From the NCBI RefSeq assembly GCF_000427465.1, contig NZ_ATYB01000008.1, positions 1,054,001 through 1,118,000 on the forward strand: a stretch of 64,000 nucleotides of DNA, given 5' to 3'. The notes beneath the pieces were generated by a model. It was given only the letters and a program-made list of their open reading frames with translations, was not told the DNA's origin and did not search any database. The stretch is from Sinorhizobium arboris LMG 14919 (GTDB lineage: Bacteria; Pseudomonadota; Alphaproteobacteria; Rhizobiales; Rhizobiaceae). This document shows, one piece after another, positions 35,556-43,027 of this stretch (position 1 is its first letter; the number at the start of each line of letters is the position of its first letter). The position numbers and the translations under genes are program-made.

Positions 35556-35879
35556 ATGCAGGAAGAGCTCACGATATACCGTCTGTCGCCACTCGCAGGG
35601 CCTGACGATCCCAATTGGCAAAATGCCAGCTACCAGGGCGAGGTAGTGGTGGCGGCAAGGTCAAGCGGCGATGCCCGCATCGTTGCGAGCGAGGCTGAAC
35701 TCGATTTCCTCGATATCGATGCCAAGCCGGCGGAAGGCGTCACGACCGACATGGCCAGCGCCTTTCGCAGCGAGAAGCTCTATACGGTCGTAGAGGAAGG
35801 GCCGGCCCCGGAGGGCACCGAGCGTGGCGTTCTGCGTGGGAAAGTGGGCGTCGACAACATCATCTCGACGCAGCTTTAG
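35556..35879 (+). CDS. Conserved-looking hypothetical protein (107 aa)
   Basis: Cytoplasmic protein with no signal peptide or membrane segment and no family I recognise. It starts four bases after the small membrane peptide, with GGAG from that gene's end as RBS. The sequence is acidic and well-formed as protein (LTIYRLSPLAGPDDPNWQNA), and its codon use matches the neighbours. Probably part of the same stress operon. It ends 20 bases before the convergent Pcm fusion. Confidence 0.65.
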   Translation: MQEELTIYRLSPLAGPDDPNWQNASYQGEVVVAARSSGDARIVASEAELDFLDIDAKPAEGVTTDMASAFRSEKLYTVVEEGPAPEGTERGVLRGKVGVDNIISTQL

Positions 35880-35898
35880 CTCAAAAGAGTTACGAGCC

Positions 35899-37881
35899 TC
35901 ACAAACCGAATGGAAACGTGTCCGGTACGCCCTCCCTCATGTGTTCCGGGCCGAGCGGTTCGACCGGCGTAGTCTGGTCGAACCAGACGAAGGCATCGAA
36001 CTGCCGCGGCAGCGACGCGTGGGCATAATGGCTGAAGCGCTCCGTGTCCGGCCTGTAGATCACCCCGATGAACCGCTCGAGCATCGGCTCGAGGAGAGCT
36101 TCGCGCAGACGGGCGTGGCGCGCAAAGTCGATGAGGAAGCGCTCGACCCCGGAATCGTGAAGCACGCGTTCGTAGCTTCCTTCGAGCGACGGCCGGATCG
36201 GCTTCACTTCCATGTCCCCGTCCCAGGCGCTTGCGGCAGCGACATGGCCGCCATGCGTGCCGAAGCCGATCAACGCGGTCTGATCGCCGAACCGCTCACG
36301 GCAGAGCTGGCCGACGTTCAACTCCTCGCGTGCCGTGCCCATATCGGTGTGTCGGGCATCGCCTATGTGTGAGTTGTGCGCCCACACGACCGCTTTCGAG
36401 CGAGCGCCGCGCGCATGCAAAAGATGCTCGAGCGTTTCGAACATATGGGTGTCGCGCATGTTCCAGGAGTCAGGCCCGGCATAATACATGATGCGGTAGT
36501 AGCGTTCGGCCGAAGCGACGAGGCGTGCATTCTGTACCGCGTCGAGAAGCTCGTCACCGCTGCCGCGGCCGGCTTCGAGCTGCTTCTCCAGGAGTTCCCG
36601 GCATTGCCTGACGACGGCCTCTTCGCATTTGCGGAAACCCGCGGTCATGGCCGCACGGCCATAGGTCGACGGCTCGTTCTGCCAGGGCGTCAGGCATCCG
36701 TAACGCTCGCGGGCGACCGCGGCGGCCTGGGGATCGGTCCGATCGAGATACCGCAGGACGGCGGCAATCGAGCCGCGCATATTATAGATGTCCAGGCCAT
36801 AAAAGCCCGCCTGGTCGGAAAGGCTCCTGCCGGCGTTGTATCCGCGCATCCATTCGACGAAGTCCATCACTTCGCGATTGCGCCACATCCAAGTCGGGAA
36901 GCGTTGGAACGGCGGGTCGAGGAGCATGCCTTGCGTCCGATGGCGGACGTAGCGATCGACGGCCGCCGCATCCGGCCAGTCCGCCTCGACGGCTACGATC
37001 GTAAACCCATGTTCCTCGATGAGGCGGCGCGTGATTGCCGCGCGGGCGCGATAGAATTCCGACGTGCCGTGGCTTGCCTCTCCGAGCAACAGGACCCGCC
37101 GCCCGGCAAAGCGATCGAAAAGGCGCGCGAACGCGGGATCGTCGAAATCGGGCAGCGGCTCGGCCGCCGCGGCTACCAATTCCGGCAAGGTGGGAGCCGG
37201 CCGCAGATTTCGCCTTGCCCGCGCCTCCGCCTGTTCCTCGTTCCAGCCGTGTTCGCCGACGAGCGGCACGAATCTGACGCCGCCGAGGTCCTGTTCCTCG
37301 TATGTCGTCGCGTTCACGCGCGTGACCTTCATCAGGCGCTGCTCGTCGGGGGGGCCGACGGGTATGACGAGATGGCCCCCGAGGTCGAGCTGCTCCTTCA
37401 GCGCGTGCGGTATCTCGGGACCGCCGGCGGCGACCAGTATGGCGTCGAAGGGACCTGCCTCGGGCCAACCGGCCGTGCCGTCGCCGACGCGCACATCGAT
37501 ATTCCGATAACGCAGCTCGGCAAATCGTCTCTTGGCAGAGTCGGCCAGGCCGGCATGGCGCTCGATCGTATAGACATGCGCCGCGATCCGGCTGAGCACC
37601 GCAGCCGCGTAGCCGGATCCGGTCCCGATTTCGAGCACCGTATCGCCCGGCTGCACCTCGGCCCGTTCGATCATCAGCGCTACGATATAGGGTTGCGAGA
37701 TGGTCTGGCCGTGGCTGATCGAAAGGGCCGAATCCTCATAGGCGAATTCCTCGAAGCCCGGATCCACGAAAGCCTCCCGCGGGACGGAGCCCATCGCCTC
37801 CACGACATGCCTGTCCCTTATCCCCCGTCGGGAGAGATGCGACGTGATCATCCGTTCGCGGGCGCGGGAAAAATCAATCAT
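35899..37881 (-). CDS. Protein-L-isoaspartate O-methyltransferase fused to an erythromycin-esterase-like domain
   Basis: 660-aa fusion. Residues about 1-210 are a Pcm-type methyltransferase (SHGQTISQPYIVALM; SAM motif VLEIGTGSGYAAA; ILVAAGGPEIP), which repairs isoaspartyl damage. Residues about 245-650 are an EreA/ChaN-like esterase domain (LLGEASHGTSEFY with catalytic His; VAVEADWPDA; WAHNSHIGDAR; GFGTHGGHVAAA). Both are usually separate proteins. The natural substrate of the second half is unknown; resistance to macrolides should not be assumed. It is downstream of the glycine-zipper gene, with a possible EcfG-type promoter inside that gene's 3' end. Confidence 0.9.
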   Translation of the reverse strand: MIDFSRARERMITSHLSRRGIRDRHVVEAMGSVPREAFVDPGFEEFAYEDSALSISHGQTISQPYIVALMIERAEVQPGDTVLEIGTGSGYAAAVLSRIAAHVYTIERHAGLADSAKRRFAELRYRNIDVRVGDGTAGWPEAGPFDAILVAAGGPEIPHALKEQLDLGGHLVIPVGPPDEQRLMKVTRVNATTYEEQDLGGVRFVPLVGEHGWNEEQAEARARRNLRPAPTLPELVAAAAEPLPDFDDPAFARLFDRFAGRRVLLLGEASHGTSEFYRARAAITRRLIEEHGFTIVAVEADWPDAAAVDRYVRHRTQGMLLDPPFQRFPTWMWRNREVMDFVEWMRGYNAGRSLSDQAGFYGLDIYNMRGSIAAVLRYLDRTDPQAAAVARERYGCLTPWQNEPSTYGRAAMTAGFRKCEEAVVRQCRELLEKQLEAGRGSGDELLDAVQNARLVASAERYYRIMYYAGPDSWNMRDTHMFETLEHLLHARGARSKAVVWAHNSHIGDARHTDMGTAREELNVGQLCRERFGDQTALIGFGTHGGHVAAASAWDGDMEVKPIRPSLEGSYERVLHDSGVERFLIDFARHARLREALLEPMLERFIGVIYRPDTERFSHYAHASLPRQFDAFVWFDQTTPVEPLGPEHMREGVPDTFPFGL

Positions 37882-38027
37882 GGCGGAGGCCTTCCTTGGG
37901 TCTTGTCGCAGCCGCTGCGCAGGATCGCTTGGTCGAAGGGGGCTAAGCGGTCTAATTGCGGCGGCCGGGTTGCTTTGCGGACCCGAACGGGGCGTCCAGC
38001 CGCGGCTGCGGCCCGACAGTCCCGCCG

Positions 38028-38633
38028 CTAAAGCGCCGGACGGCGGAAGCGTTCCCGTTCGCGTTCGATTTCGTCGAGGGTATACGGGCTGGAAGCGGTG
38101 TCGAACCGGGTCCAGCCATCCTCGGTATAGGCGCGGCGCCGAACCGATATGTCGACGGCATCGCGATTTCTCAGGATCCCGTCCGCCTGTGCGACCAGGG
38201 TTTCCTCGGTCTTGACCACAACCAGCGTGCCGCCTCGGCGGACGCCCTCGGCGTAAAGATGCGCATCCTCCTCTTCGATCCCGGAATCGGTGAGCGATCC
38301 GATGATGCCGCCGGCCGCACCTCCGGCAAGAGCGCCCGCCGCCGCGCCGGCGGCGGTCGAGGCCAGCCAGCCAGCCGCAACCACGGGTCCGACGCCGGGT
38401 ATGGCCATCAGGCCCAACCCCGTCAAAAGCCCCACCGTACCACCGCCCACGGCGCCCAGACCCGCACCGGCTCCCGCACCGGCTGCCGCACCGGAGCCGT
38501 CGCCCGAGTAGCGCTCGCCCGCATTGTTGGCGACGATGCTGATATTTTCGGAGGGAAACCCTGCCGCTTCCAGATCGCTCACGGCGCCTCGGGCTTCACC
38601 GTAATCGTCAAACAGCCCTGCCACGGTTCTCAT
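38028..38633 (-). CDS. General-stress protein 17M-like, glycine-zipper protein
   Basis: 201-aa protein. Residues 1-40 resemble the B. subtilis GSP17M N-terminal domain (VAGLFDDYGEARGAVSDLEAAGF). A central stretch of repeated Gly/Ala (about 50-120, GAGAGAGLGAVGGG) forms glycine zippers likely to insert in or associate with membrane. The C-terminal part (GTLVVVKTEETLVAQAD) resembles an alpha-beta domain. It lies 21 bases after the small secreted protein gene and is probably co-transcribed from the EcfG-type promoter at 38996-39020. Confidence 0.8.
   Translation of the reverse strand: MRTVAGLFDDYGEARGAVSDLEAAGFPSENISIVANNAGERYSGDGSGAAAGAGAGAGLGAVGGGTVGLLTGLGLMAIPGVGPVVAAGWLASTAAGAAAGALAGGAAGGIIGSLTDSGIEEEDAHLYAEGVRRGGTLVVVKTEETLVAQADGILRNRDAVDISVRRRAYTEDGWTRFDTASSPYTLDEIERERERFRRPAL
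38031..38055 (-). promoter_or_regulatory. Possible EcfG-type promoter for the Pcm fusion gene
   Basis: GGAAC-N16-GCTT on the minus strand inside the 3' end of the upstream gene, about 150 bases before the Pcm-fusion start. The weak -10 and long leader make it the least certain of the set. Confidence 0.25.
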
Positions 38634-38654
38634 CGTCTTCTTCCCTTTTGAGCT

Positions 38655-38957
38655 CTAAAGCGCGACTACGTTTCCCTGAAAGTCGAGAGCGATTGGGACG
38701 GACCTGCCGTTCTTCGTCGCGGTTGCCCGCCAGATGCCCTGATCGTCGAGCTTCAGGCCCTTGATGCCCGTGTAGCCCGCTTTTTCCATCCGCTCCCTTG
38801 CCTGGTCTTCCGTGAAGCTGTTTTCGCCCGGGACAGGTGCGGTCGGGTTTTCGGTGCCGGGGGTGGCGATGGCCGGCGTGTTTCCCGCCGTCTGCGCGAA
38901 GAGCGGCGCCGCGGCAGTGCCCATCAGCACGGCAGCGGCGAGAATGATGTTCTTCAT
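38655..38957 (-). CDS. Small secreted PepSY-like protein
   Basis: 100-aa protein with a signal peptide (MKNIILAAAVLMGTAAAPLFA), a Pro/Thr-rich linker and a PepSY-like core (SFTEDQARERMEKAGYTGI; GIWRATATKNGRSVPIALD). It is periplasmic. Related small rhizobial proteins are common; function is unknown. The ATG follows AGAGAGGAAAGGCG. It is the first gene of an EcfG-type transcript with the glycine-zipper gene. Confidence 0.78.
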   Translation of the reverse strand: MKNIILAAAVLMGTAAAPLFAQTAGNTPAIATPGTENPTAPVPGENSFTEDQARERMEKAGYTGIKGLKLDDQGIWRATATKNGRSVPIALDFQGNVVAL

Positions 38958-38995
38958 CGCCTTTCCTCTCTCAGGGAACCTGATCCGGCCAACCA

Positions 38996-39020
38996 AACCG
39001 TCCGGGCCAGATTTGGTTCC
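38996..39020 (-). promoter_or_regulatory. EcfG-type promoter of the PepSY-like/glycine-zipper operon
   Basis: GGAAC-N16-GGTT on the minus strand, 38 bases before the ATG; divergent from the site at 39073-39097. Confidence 0.6.
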
Positions 39021-39072
39021 GAGTGCTGCCGGTGGAGAAGCACCGATGCGTGAGCCGGCCTTGCGTCAGCCG

Positions 39073-39097
39073 GGAACATTATCGCGCCTCCTCGGTT
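39073..39097 (+). promoter_or_regulatory. EcfG-type promoter of the basic micro-protein/DUF1328 operon
   Basis: GGAAC-N16-GGTT on the plus strand, 34 bases before the ATG at 39132. Confidence 0.6.
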
Positions 39098-39131
39098 GCA
39101 CTCGCTCCACCGGGATCCAGGAGGAAGCGAG

Positions 39132-39278
39132 ATGGCTACGAACGTGAAGGACGGCAAGACCGCCAAAAGCTCGAAAGGAACCCATGGCGGAAACCGCGCC
39201 GGTGATCAGGCAAAGAAGGACGACGTCAAGAAAAGCAGCCAGTCGGCCGGCAAGGATCCGCACCGGGGCAGCCGTTAA
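39132..39278 (+). CDS. Basic disordered micro-protein (48 aa)
   Basis: Lys/Ser/Gly-rich hydrophilic peptide (DGKTAKSSKGTHGGNR, then KKDDVKKSSQSAGKD) with no fold predicted by eye. The ATG is preceded by AGGAGG. It resembles the small disordered stress-induced proteins encoded at 51193, 51434 and 57654 in general character. It is the first gene of an EcfG-type operon with the DUF1328 gene. Confidence 0.65.
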   Translation: MATNVKDGKTAKSSKGTHGGNRAGDQAKKDDVKKSSQSAGKDPHRGSR

Positions 39279-39314
39279 CCAGCCGGCCCCCTGAGCCGAA
39301 CGGAAGGAACGATC

Positions 39315-39488
39315 ATGCTGAAGTGGGCTCTGATTTTCTTTGTGATCTCGTTGATAACCGGGTTCCTCGGCTTCTCCGGCATCTCGGCCGCGACGGCGGG
39401 GATCGCGAAAATACTGTTCTACATCGCAGTGATTATTTTTCTCGTCTTTCTGGTGCTGGCCCTGGCGGTCGGAGGCGCGGTGACCTAG
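39315..39488 (+). CDS. DUF1328-family small membrane protein (YtjA-like)
   Basis: 57-aa protein with two membrane segments: [19 protein letters not shown] and [20 protein letters not shown], linked by the family motif [12 protein letters not shown]. The ATG follows GGAAGGAACGATC. Members are stress-associated inner-membrane proteins of unknown mechanism. It is downstream of the basic micro-protein, probably on the same transcript. Confidence 0.88.
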   Translation: MLKWALIFFVISLITGFLGFSGISAATAGIAKILFYIAVIIFLVFLVLALAVGGAVT

Positions 39489-39518
39489 TGCGACGAATCA
39501 GGCCGAAAACCGCTCCGG

Positions 39519-39758
39519 TCAGTGCAGGCTTTTCGAATGCATCCGCAGGAGGGATCGTGCTTCCATGGCCGAGCTTGGGCGCATGGCCGCCACATATTGT
39601 TCTGTCAGCTCCATCATTGCGAGCGCGATCTCCTGCCATGACCAGCCCGCTTCTTCAGCCAGAGCCGTAAGGACCAGGAATTCGTCCTCCAACGCTCGCT
39701 GGCATTCAAGATCGCGGCTGTTTTGCTGGCTATGAATCGTGGGGCTGATGACAGGCAT
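39519..39758 (-). CDS. Hypothetical protein (79 aa)
   Basis: Small, mostly helical protein (ALEDEFLVLTALAEEAGWSW; EIALAMMELTEQYVAAM) with no signal peptide. The ATG has an excellent RBS (AGGAGGAACAT). I do not recognise the family. A GGAAC lies upstream (near 39843) but its spacing to TT is 20, outside the EcfG rule, so no promoter is called. Confidence 0.6.
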   Translation of the reverse strand: MPVISPTIHSQQNSRDLECQRALEDEFLVLTALAEEAGWSWQEIALAMMELTEQYVAAMRPSSAMEARSLLRMHSKSLH

Positions 39759-39989
39759 ATGTTCCTCCTGCAGCGCACATCGACAGACGCACGCACTCGC
39801 TACAGCGCTTTGATTTACCTAATGATTTTGCCCTTCGCTTCCGTTCCGGGCGCTCATGCGATAGCTGTCAGACAAACGCCACGACGGGGTCCGCGGTTCC
39901 ATCACGTTCGCACCTTGGAGCATTTCCAGCAGAGTATCGACCGGGTTTGCTGCAAGTCCCGGGCTTTGACGGGAGCGTTCCCGCCCTGC

Positions 39990-40014
39990 GGAACTTCCGA
40001 AAGACTGACGTGTT
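39990..40014 (+). promoter_or_regulatory. EcfG-type promoter of the nucleotidyltransferase/phosphoesterase operon
   Basis: GGAAC-N16-TGTT on the plus strand, 24 bases before the ATG at 40039. Confidence 0.58.
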
Positions 40015-40038
40015 GTCAGGGAAGTCCCGTTTATTTGG

Positions 40039-40863
40039 ATGACCAGCATGACGTCAATGCCTCCGAACGCACCTTCGGAACACCCTTCCGAGCCGCTCGC
40101 ACTGCCGCGTCTGGTCGACGAGGAGGCCGAGGCCTTCGTCGCCGAGGCAATCGCCGAGCTGGGCCGATCGCAAATTCCGTTTCTGATCGCCGGCACTTTC
40201 GCCGTCAGCGCGCATACCGGCATATCCAGGCCGACCAAAGACCTCGACGTTTTCTGCAAGCCGGGCGATTACACCCGCATTCTCAATCACTTCAAGTCGC
40301 TCGGATACGCCGTCGAAATCGAGGACGACCGATGGCTGGGCAAGGTCTTCAAAGGCAAGTCCTTCTTCGACGTCATCTTCTCTTCGCCGAATGGAACCAT
40401 GCTGGTCAGCGACGCCTGGTTCGCCAATGCCCTGTCGGTAGAGATCGGTCCCTCCACCTGCTCGATCGTCGCGCCGACGGAACTCGTGTGGTCCAAGGCC
40501 TTCATCCAGCTTCGCCACCGCTACGACGGTGCCGACGTCGCGCACCTGATCCTGAAGGCGCATGACCGAATCGACTGGGCAAGATTGCTCGGATACATGG
40601 AAGCGCATTGGGAGGTCCTGCTCATCCACATCCTGAACTTCAGATGGATCTATCCCTCCGAACGCTGCAAGGTCCCGCTCTGGCTGATGGACGAGCTCCT
40701 GAGCAGGCTGGCGGAACAGAGAAGCCTCCCGCCGCCGCTGACGAAGATCTGTCGCGGCCGGATGTATTCGCGTCCCGACTACGAAATCGATGTGAAGGAA
40801 TGGGGTTTCGCCGATGTCGGAGGCGACTCCGACGTCAGCGCAGAAACTGAGGATACGGACTGA
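40039..40863 (+). CDS. Nucleotidyltransferase-fold protein
   Basis: 274-aa protein of the polymerase-beta-type nucleotidyltransferase superfamily. The core is FLIAGTFAVSAHTGISRPTKDLDVF (GT-x-A plus R-x-T-K-D-x-D, metal-binding Asp pair, about residues 48-72), followed by a long helical C-terminal half. Related proteins include MNT-type toxins and antitoxins and small-molecule adenylyltransferases; the substrate is not known. Its TGA overlaps the ATG of the phosphoesterase by one base, so the pair is translationally coupled. It is EcfG-controlled by prediction. Confidence 0.75.
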   Translation: MTSMTSMPPNAPSEHPSEPLALPRLVDEEAEAFVAEAIAELGRSQIPFLIAGTFAVSAHTGISRPTKDLDVFCKPGDYTRILNHFKSLGYAVEIEDDRWLGKVFKGKSFFDVIFSSPNGTMLVSDAWFANALSVEIGPSTCSIVAPTELVWSKAFIQLRHRYDGADVAHLILKAHDRIDWARLLGYMEAHWEVLLIHILNFRWIYPSERCKVPLWLMDELLSRLAEQRSLPPPLTKICRGRMYSRPDYEIDVKEWGFADVGGDSDVSAETEDTD

Positions 40864-41573
40864 TGCGCAAGTTGAAGGTAGCCGCCGTAGCGGACCTGCA
40901 CGTGAAGGAGGACCGGTCGGTCTCCTATACGGACCTGTTTGCGGAGATCTCGCGCGCCGCAGACGTGCTCGTGATCGCCGGCGACCTGACGGACCTCGGG
41001 AAACCTGCGGAAGCGGAGCTTCTCGCGGCTGATCTGAAATCCTGCACCATTCCGGTTGTCGCGGTGCTCGGAAATCATGATCACCAATGCGATGCCGTGG
41101 AGGAAGTCTCGTCGATCCTTGTCAAGGCGGGTGTGCATCTCCTCGACGGTCAGAGCATCGAAATTGCCGGGGTCGGCTTCTGCGGAACCAAAGGCTTCAT
41201 CGGCGGCTTCGGCCGGCACATGCTCGGCGCCTTCGGCGAAGCTGCTATAAAGACCATGGTGGGGACAAGCGTCGACGAAGCAATGCGGCTGGAAAACGCC
41301 TTGAGGGCGACCAGGGCGGAGCGCGCGCTCGTCGTGCTGCACTACGCGCCGATCCCTGAAACCGTCGCCGGGGAGCCGAAGGAGATCTACCCGTTTCTCG
41401 GATCTTCGCGGCTCGCGGAGACGATCGACCGTTTTAAGGTGAGCGCCGTCGTTCACGGCCATGCCCACAAGGGCGCCTACCAGGGACAGACGCCGGGCGG
41501 CGCCCCGGTCTTCAACGTCGCCGCCCATGTGGAGAAGCCTACGGGCAGGCCCTACGCGATACTCGAACTCTGA
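40863..41573 (+). CDS. Calcineurin-like metallophosphoesterase
   Basis: 236-aa phosphoesterase with all metal motifs: VADLHV (D-x-H), IAGDLTDLG (GD), LGNHDHQ (GNHD), and VHGHAHKGAYQG (GHxH). It is cytoplasmic. It is coupled to the nucleotidyltransferase upstream, which suggests opposing transfer and removal of a nucleotidyl or phosphoryl group; that is inference only. Confidence 0.88.
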   Translation: MRKLKVAAVADLHVKEDRSVSYTDLFAEISRAADVLVIAGDLTDLGKPAEAELLAADLKSCTIPVVAVLGNHDHQCDAVEEVSSILVKAGVHLLDGQSIEIAGVGFCGTKGFIGGFGRHMLGAFGEAAIKTMVGTSVDEAMRLENALRATRAERALVVLHYAPIPETVAGEPKEIYPFLGSSRLAETIDRFKVSAVVHGHAHKGAYQGQTPGGAPVFNVAAHVEKPTGRPYAILEL

Positions 41574-41588
41574 GGCGCCTTCCGAAGG

Positions 41589-42758
41589 TCACGGCCTGAG
41601 GACAACCTTGATGCAGCCGTCCTTTCTTTCCGCGAAAGTCTTGTAGAGTTCGGGGCCGTCCTCTAGCCCGCCGCGGTGAGTCACCACGAAGGACGGATCG
41701 ATCTCGCCCTTTCGAACCCGCTCCAGGAGCGAGGGCAGATAGCGTTGCACGGGCGTCTGAGCCATTTTGAGCGTCAGTCCCCGGTTGAGCGCCGAACCAA
41801 GCGGTACCTTGTCGAGAAAGCCGCCATAGACGCCGACGACGGAGACCGTGCCGAAATTCCGGCAGCAGTGGATTGCCTGCCTGAGCACATGCGGCCGGTC
41901 CGTTCCCATGAAGGTTGCAACCTTCACGCGGTCGACCAGCGAATCCAGGCTCGCCCGGCTGTCGGGTTCCGTCCCCACGGCGTCGATGCAGGCATCTGCT
42001 CCGCGGCCATGGGTGATCTCCATGATACGGTCGTAGATATCCTCCACCATAAAGTCGAGCGTCATGGCTCCCGCCTGCTCGGCAAGCCTCAGACGCTCCG
42101 CGATCGTATCGATGCCTATGACCCGTTCGGCGCCGAGCAGGAATGCCGAGCGGATGGCCATCTGCCCGACGGGGCCGCAGCCCCATACTGCGATCGTCTG
42201 GCCGGGTTCGATGTTGCAGAACTCCGCGGCCATGTAGCCCGTCGGGAAGATGTCGGAGAGGAAGAGCGCCTGTTCGTCCGTGAGTTCCTCGGGGACTTTG
42301 ATCGGGCCGACATCGGCATGCGGCACGCGGAGATACTCCGCCTGTCCGCCGCTATAGCCGCCGAGAAGATGGGAGTAGCCGAACAGGCCGGCGGGCGAGT
42401 TGCCCCAGAGTTTCGCGGCCCTTTCCCGATCGGGGTTGGTCCGCTCGCAGGCGGAATAAAAGCCTTTGCGGCAGAAGAAGCACTCGCCACAGGCGATGGT
42501 GAAAGGAACGACCACCCGATCGCCCACCTTCAGCCCCGTCGCGCCCTTCCCGACCTCCACAACCTCGCCCATGGTTTCATGGCCGAGAACGTCGCCATTC
42601 TCCATGGAGGGAATGAGGCCGTGAAAAATATGCACGTCCGATCCGCAAATCGCACAGGCAGTGACCTTGATGACGGCGTCGCGGTCATCTTTGATCTTCG
42701 GATCCGGCACGCTCTCGCAACGGATATCGCCTTTGCCATGCCATGTCAGGGCTCTCAC
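41589..42758 (-). CDS. Zinc-dependent alcohol dehydrogenase (formaldehyde dehydrogenase-like)
   Basis: 389-aa medium-chain dehydrogenase. Catalytic zinc: [13 protein letters not shown] and [12 protein letters not shown]. The structural zinc lobe is complete: [15 protein letters not shown]. The coenzyme motif is GCGPVGQMA. It resembles the glutathione-independent formaldehyde dehydrogenase/threonine-dehydrogenase-like group. It starts at a GTG behind AAGGAGCTGCGAC, rather than the ATG six codons upstream. An EcfG-type promoter lies at 42831-42855. It is probably an aldehyde/alcohol detoxification enzyme. Confidence 0.87.
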   Translation of the reverse strand: MRALTWHGKGDIRCESVPDPKIKDDRDAVIKVTACAICGSDVHIFHGLIPSMENGDVLGHETMGEVVEVGKGATGLKVGDRVVVPFTIACGECFFCRKGFYSACERTNPDRERAAKLWGNSPAGLFGYSHLLGGYSGGQAEYLRVPHADVGPIKVPEELTDEQALFLSDIFPTGYMAAEFCNIEPGQTIAVWGCGPVGQMAIRSAFLLGAERVIGIDTIAERLRLAEQAGAMTLDFMVEDIYDRIMEITHGRGADACIDAVGTEPDSRASLDSLVDRVKVATFMGTDRPHVLRQAIHCCRNFGTVSVVGVYGGFLDKVPLGSALNRGLTLKMAQTPVQRYLPSLLERVRKGEIDPSFVVTHRGGLEDGPELYKTFAERKDGCIKVVLRP

Positions 42759-42830
42759 GTCGCAGCTCCTTGTCATCGCTGGAAGGAAAAGAAAAGGACG
42801 GCGCGCTGCTCGTCCTCTCACGTTTCTCCA

Positions 42831-42855
42831 AACACCCAGCCAGGACAGGTGTTCC
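42831..42855 (-). promoter_or_regulatory. EcfG-type promoter of the zinc dehydrogenase gene
   Basis: GGAAC-N16-TGTT on the minus strand, about 72 bases before the GTG start. Confidence 0.55.
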
Positions 42856-42952
42856 CTGGAACGGAGGCGATCGATGGTCCGCCCGGATGCCCGGCTACAG
42901 CACCTGCAGGAAAACTGTGATTTTCCGTGCAGAAACGCGTAGCTTCAAAGTG

Positions 42953-42995
42953 CTGGAGCGTTTCGCTGCTTTAATGAAACAGCGAAACGCTCCAG
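42953..42995. terminator. Perfect 16-bp hairpin downstream of the RTX gene
   Basis: CTGGAGCGTTTCGCTG and its exact reverse complement flank an 11-base AT-rich loop, 33 bases after the RTX stop on the minus strand. It is a strong terminator candidate for the RTX gene. It contains a GAGCGTTTCG core related to short motifs elsewhere in the window's intergenic DNA. Confidence 0.65.
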
Positions 42996-43027
42996 GGACG
43001 GGCTTCAGGCTTGCTTCCTTCGGACGA

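Noticed and set aside
35899..37240. Macrolide resistance from the erythromycin-esterase-like domain
   Set aside because: Family membership alone does not show macrolide hydrolysis; the fusion to Pcm and the stress context argue for another substrate.
39820..39862. GGAAC upstream of the 79-aa hypothetical gene as an EcfG promoter
   Set aside because: The spacing to TT is 20 bases, outside the 18-19 rule used for the other sites.
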